From contig NC_135242.1 in NCBI RefSeq assembly GCF_947623445.1, positions 21,762,001 through 21,826,000 on the forward strand: 64,000 nt of DNA, read 5' to 3'. Positions within the stretch are counted from its first letter, which is position 1, and each line of letters opens with the position of its first letter. A program made the position numbers and the translations under genes. Source of the DNA: Clavelina lepadiformis. Taxonomy: Eukaryota; Chordata; Ascidiacea; Aplousobranchia; Clavelinidae. The notes below the pieces were generated by a model that ran no database searches, was not told the origin of the DNA, and saw only the letters and a list, made by a program, of their open reading frames with translations. Positions 60,166 to 64,000 of the stretch are shown one piece after another.

Positions 60166-61571
60166 ATGTACGTTTGTATTTAATATAAAAATCAGCTATT
60201 TATTTATCGCAAAACGCCATATTAATTACAGATACAAGAAATATCTAAATCAATTTTATTTGTATGCGGTGTTTGCATAATAATGTTTGAATATAATGAT
60301 AATTTACTCAATAATGTTGTTGCATCAATGCTTCGACTGAGATCCCCAATAACAATCTTTATTTTGCAAGCAGTCAGTGTAGAAATCGAACTGTTTTAAA
60401 GTGTAAAAAAACAGTTGGCAACTTTATTACATTTTAGTTTTAGTTATAAAATATATGTCTCAAAAAATGTTTGAATTCTTACATAACCTGTGCACAAAAA
60501 AACCAAAATGACAACAATTTAACTTTGCAAAACTTGAATTAGAATTTGACGGTCTTATTAACACGTTAAGGAAGTGGACCTAATACCAAAGTAAATAGTT
60601 TTGTCTGAATATTAAGCCACAGTTAATTAGTAGGCATGCATACAACTATATGAACAGAAAACGTACGCTGATAACAATTTAACGCTTTCCACAAAATCGC
60701 AAATGTTTAGTTACGTTTTGTTTTTATTAGATAGATTTTATAGTGTTTATAGTGTTCACCTTACTGTTATCAATTCAAGTATTTAGTTAATAACAGTAAT
60801 GCTAAATCGTCTATAATGTACAGGATGATTTCTTCTAAAGGTAGGGTCCCAATGTTATTCATGTAGATTGTAGAGAGAGGTAAGTGTTACGTTTTACGCT
60901 TAATTTGTCATTTCGCAGTCTTGTCTGCCTTCAAGCGGAAGCGCTTGCCGATCAGTGATGATGACATTCTAACGTTGCTTGTACTGCTGTGTAGACGTGC
61001 CTAGTGTTTGCCATTTCTGAAATACGATCTTATACTTAACTGCAGGTCTCTTCGAACCAGCACTAGAAAAAGGCCGGTAACATAAGCAGACAACATGACT
61101 TGGAACGGTTTCTGCCATAGTGTTGGATTTATTAACCTTAAAATTTAATCATATTTTGTTTCATTATCAAATAATTGTAACAAAAGGGTACAATATCAGA
61201 TGACATAAATTTGAGTATTATTAATAATAAATCAGCAAACGATATAATGAAAAGATTTTAGAAAAGTTATTATTAAGCTTTCAAGGAAAAAATGTGACAG
61301 AATAGCTTACAAGCGGAAACACTTCAAAACGGAAAACGCTTCGAAAACGCAAAACGGAAACAGACCAGTTAGACCAGTTAGACGTTTTTTTGTTTGGGTT
61401 GATCCAAAGCGTGTCTGATATTTTTATAAACTCGTGTTGCAGGCTAAATAAAAGCAAATGTGCTTATGTTTGCCACTAACTTAAAAGCGTTAGAAAACAA
61501 TTAACATATGATTATTCATGCGGACGAATGGAATTGAGCAGTGTTAATTATTAATGTTACGCAGAAAAAGG
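60166..61571. other. Junction between tandem units and upstream region of methyltransferase 5
   Basis: 60256-60453 has no counterpart inside the window. 60454-60809 resembles 56723-57064 at moderate identity, and from 60810 on the sequence is the near-perfect copy of unit 1. No gene recognised. Confidence 0.55.
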
Positions 61572-61581
61572 TTTATAAATT
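61572..61581 (+). promoter_or_regulatory. TATA-like element of methyltransferase 5
   Basis: TTTATAAATT about 60 bases before the start codon, identical to copy 4. Confidence 0.5.
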
Positions 61582-61634
61582 TTGAATTCGCTTAAAGTTG
61601 TTTTTTGTGTCTGTATTTGGAATAAGGATTCGCA

Positions 61635-62525
61635 ATGGATGAACTTTATAAAGGCCGAGATATAGCTGATCTCTATCAGAAATATAGACCAACATATCCA
61701 GACAAAATGAAAGAAAACATCATAAAGTACTTACGAAATCATAGACCGGACAGTGATTTATCTTCGACCTTTGACTTAATGGTTGACGTTGGATGCGGGA
61801 GTGCTCAATCTACCAACATGTTTGCTCCTTATTTCAAGAATATTGTCGGAGTGGATGCCAGCGAGGACCAAATAGAATTTGCACGAAAACAAAACAAGTT
61901 CAGTCACATCAAATACTTGGTTGGGAAAGCAGAAAATTTATCTTTTGATGACAACAGCGTAGATTTGGTAACTTGTGGGACGTCAGTGCATTGGTTCGAT
62001 TTAGACGCATTTTTTGGTGAAGTATCTCGCATATTAAAACCGAACGGATGCCTTGCACTGTTTTGTTATGTTAATCAGGAAATGTATCCTCTTGGTGTCG
62101 ATGACTGCGGGTCATCCAAAGCTACAGTTGGAATAAACTGGCTTTTATGTGATCTTGAAATTGAAGATAATCTGCGAGGAAAATGGATCCTAAAAGAATG
62201 TTGGAATGGCTACGAAGACATCTTTAAACAAATTCCACTTCCATCCAAGCAACGTGAAGAAACAATTTCATTTCGTCAACAAATGTCTTTCGAAGAAATT
62301 TGTGGTTTAATTCATTCTGCCATTGGGCATCGAAATCTTATAAAAAGAAGAAAAGAGTTGGAGGAATTCTTTGGCAATGTCGTTCCCAACGATCAAGGTG
62401 AATTTGATTTGTTGAAGGCGATTGAGAGCAAAGTGAAAAAGATCTGGAATCTAAACGAAGAAAAAGAGTTTTGCATTGAGTGGAAATATTTTACCATATT
62501 GGCTTCCATGTCCCGTAACGTTTAA
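61635..62525 (+). CDS. Class I SAM-dependent methyltransferase, array copy 5
   Basis: Intronless, 296 aa, identical in protein sequence to copy 4. The DNA differs at very few sites; one seen is a synonymous C/T in the LIHSAIG block (58568 in copy 4, T here). Upstream, small differences such as GTCG/GTTG remain. All SAM-fold motifs are as in copy 4. An AATAAA at 62583 follows. The near identity means a very recent duplication, recent gene conversion, or an assembly that kept two haplotypes as tandem copies. Confidence 0.93.
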   Translation: MDELYKGRDIADLYQKYRPTYPDKMKENIIKYLRNHRPDSDLSSTFDLMVDVGCGSAQSTNMFAPYFKNIVGVDASEDQIEFARKQNKFSHIKYLVGKAENLSFDDNSVDLVTCGTSVHWFDLDAFFGEVSRILKPNGCLALFCYVNQEMYPLGVDDCGSSKATVGINWLLCDLEIEDNLRGKWILKECWNGYEDIFKQIPLPSKQREETISFRQQMSFEEICGLIHSAIGHRNLIKRRKELEEFFGNVVPNDQGEFDLLKAIESKVKKIWNLNEEKEFCIEWKYFTILASMSRNV

Positions 62526-62582
62526 CTTGTTTCTGTAATAACGCCGTGATGTTTGTTGCTTGGTAGACTTGCTGCATATAAT

Positions 62583-62588
62583 AATAAA
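62583..62588 (+). promoter_or_regulatory. Polyadenylation signal of methyltransferase 5
   Basis: AATAAA about 58 bases after the stop, same context as copy 4. Confidence 0.6.
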
Positions 62589-62819
62589 TGCATTTGGAAG
62601 CATTATTATTATTTTGTTTGTTTTGAAAATGTTTGCTTCATACCGATAACATACAGTTGTTATGGTTTATCACTTTAACTAATACGTTATGTAACAGTGT
62701 AACGTTGTTTTCTGATACGCTTGGTTTGTCGTGCCCCAGTATTTTCTGTCTTCAGCCAGAAGCACTTGTTAATTTGGTTACGCCTCGACCGTTGTACAAC
62801 GAGTGATCGTTCTATCGAT

Positions 62820-63002
62820 ATCAGTATAGAGTTTATCCATTGCGAATCCTTAAACATAAATTCAAGTGCAAAAACATACTTAATCAATTTTAACATTTAT
62901 ATTTACACTACTCTACATAACGTTACTATTTTCTTACAGTGGGTTTGTGTAAGTGCTTCAAATTTTTAATTATGTCCAAGTCTTGCAATATAATCAAGGC
63001 TT
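62820..63002 (-). pseudogene. 5'-end relic of a methyltransferase, second unit
   Basis: Duplicate of the relic at 59075-59257; ATG on the minus strand at 62840 followed by the MDKLY codons only. Confidence 0.75.
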
Positions 63003-63245
63003 CCGTTATTTTAACGGAAAAATCGTGTTTACGAAGCTAATTTTCACAGCTTCTTGTTAACCTAAGTTAAATGTTATTACACAGTAACCTAAGCCTAATC
63101 TGGACATACCTTCTAAGCTAATATCTAACTCCAATGAAAGGTTAAATAACTAAAATCAACTTTTTGCATACCCACCCTCCTAACCTAACCGCCTATTTTT
63201 AACAACGTGGTGCGTGACCTACTTACGGTGTGATAGTCACTTCGT
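63003..63245 (+). repeat. Dispersed CCTAA-rich repeat, copy 10
   Basis: Duplicate of copy 9, carried in tandem unit 2. Confidence 0.7.
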
Positions 63246-63559
63246 CACATAATCAAACGTTTCTACATCGTATGCAAAGAAAAGCGCATTTGCTTCACTC
63301 GCCACTTCAGTCTGCAGCGCGTTTTTATACAAACAGTGAAAGGTACAAATTTGTAACGAAGATTAAAATCGGACTTAAAACTACCAAAACTAACAAAATC
63401 GCTGTGTTTGCAAATGCATTCAAGTAGGTTACTTGTAAGCAGACTGAGTAAAAAGATATAATGATTTTTTTTCTTTAACAAAGTGCAGTTAAACTGTGGC
63501 CCTCGATGCCAATAAGGTAGAAAAATTTCGCCTCGAAACAAAATTATTTTTCTTCTTTA

Positions 63560-63910
63560 AAATTTCAGAATCCGGACTATCTTCAATTTTCTCTAAGTCG
63601 CCCTCAACAAATCAAATTCACCTTGACCGTTAGGATAGACTTTCCCAAAAATTTCATCCAACTCTTTTTTTCTTTTTATAAGATTTCGATGCCCAATAGC
63701 AGAGTGAATTAAACCACAAATTTCTTCAAAAAACATTGGACGTCGAAATGAAATTGTTTCTTCTCTTTGCTTGGATGATAAACGGATTTGTTTAAAGATA
63801 CCTTCATAACCATTTTATAATCTTTGAGTATCAATTTTCCTTGTGGGTTATCCAGAAGTTCAAGATCAATGAGTGGGAAATCTATATCGTCTGCAGCTTT
63901 GGACGAAGAT
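63560..63910 (-). pseudogene. 3'-half relic of a methyltransferase, second unit
   Basis: Duplicate of the relic at 59815-60165, with the same internal changes, showing the relic was already decayed before the tandem duplication. Confidence 0.8.
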
Positions 63911-64000
63911 ATGTACGTTTGTATTTAATATAAAAATCAGCTATTTATTTATCGCAAAACGCCATATTAATTACAGATACAAGAAATATCTAAATCAATT

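Larger units (their letters stand above)
57065..60255 (+). repeat. Tandem duplication unit 1 (period 3,745 bp)
   Basis: Matches 60810-64000 at a constant offset of 3,745 bp with only a handful of substitutions, most of them upstream of the gene. It contains methyltransferase 4, a 5'-end relic, a dispersed repeat and a 3'-half relic. To the left of 57065 identity drops and indels appear. Confidence 0.93.
60810..64000 (+). repeat. Tandem duplication unit 2, cut by the window edge
   Basis: Near-perfect copy of 57065-60255 at offset 3,745. It continues to the last base of the window, so its right end is unknown. Confidence 0.93.

Overview
The window looks like nuclear DNA of an invertebrate chordate, most likely an ascidian tunicate (Ciona or a relative). 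The DNA is AT-rich, genes are compact with many short GT-AG introns, and gene content is metazoan (dual-GAF phosphodiesterase, SLC66A1, NDUFA1, ABCB transporter, Toll-like receptor). Short non-autonomous DNA transposons and a dispersed repeat fill the spacers. The species assignment is inference; no viral or retroviral element was recognised.

Layout. 0.3-3.6 kb (minus): 5' part of a cyclic-nucleotide phosphodiesterase, six exons, continuing off the left edge. 3.6-12 kb: no gene recognised. 12-14.9 kb (minus): complete eight-exon lysosomal PQ-loop transporter, SLC66A1/PQLC2-like. 15-22.6 kb: transposon-rich spacer with two mirror-image copies of one element, one of them carrying a nested hAT MITE. 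22.6 kb: tRNA-Ser(UGA). 24.0-25.5 kb (minus): NDUFA1, three exons. 27.6-29.8 kb (plus): a small signal-peptide/one-TM protein behind a duplicated promoter segment. 31.3-32.6 kb (plus): tail-anchored protein with a ParB/sulfiredoxin-like N-terminal domain. 34.4-43.6 kb (plus): complete 24-exon ABCB full transporter (1281 aa by my splice model) with a degenerate second nucleotide-binding domain. 45.2-48.5 kb (minus): Toll-like receptor in two exons. 49.8-64 kb: array of five intronless class I SAM-methyltransferase genes, three minus then two plus, with relics of further copies; the last two genes lie in a nearly perfect tandem duplication of period 3,745 bp that runs off the right edge.

The genes do not form one pathway. 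The most unusual parts are the methyltransferase array (identical N-terminal halves, divergent C-terminal halves, very recent duplication), the asymmetric ABC transporter, and the mirror-image transposon pair with its built-in empty-site control. All exon models were made by eye from splice sites, phase and family resemblance; no database search was run.
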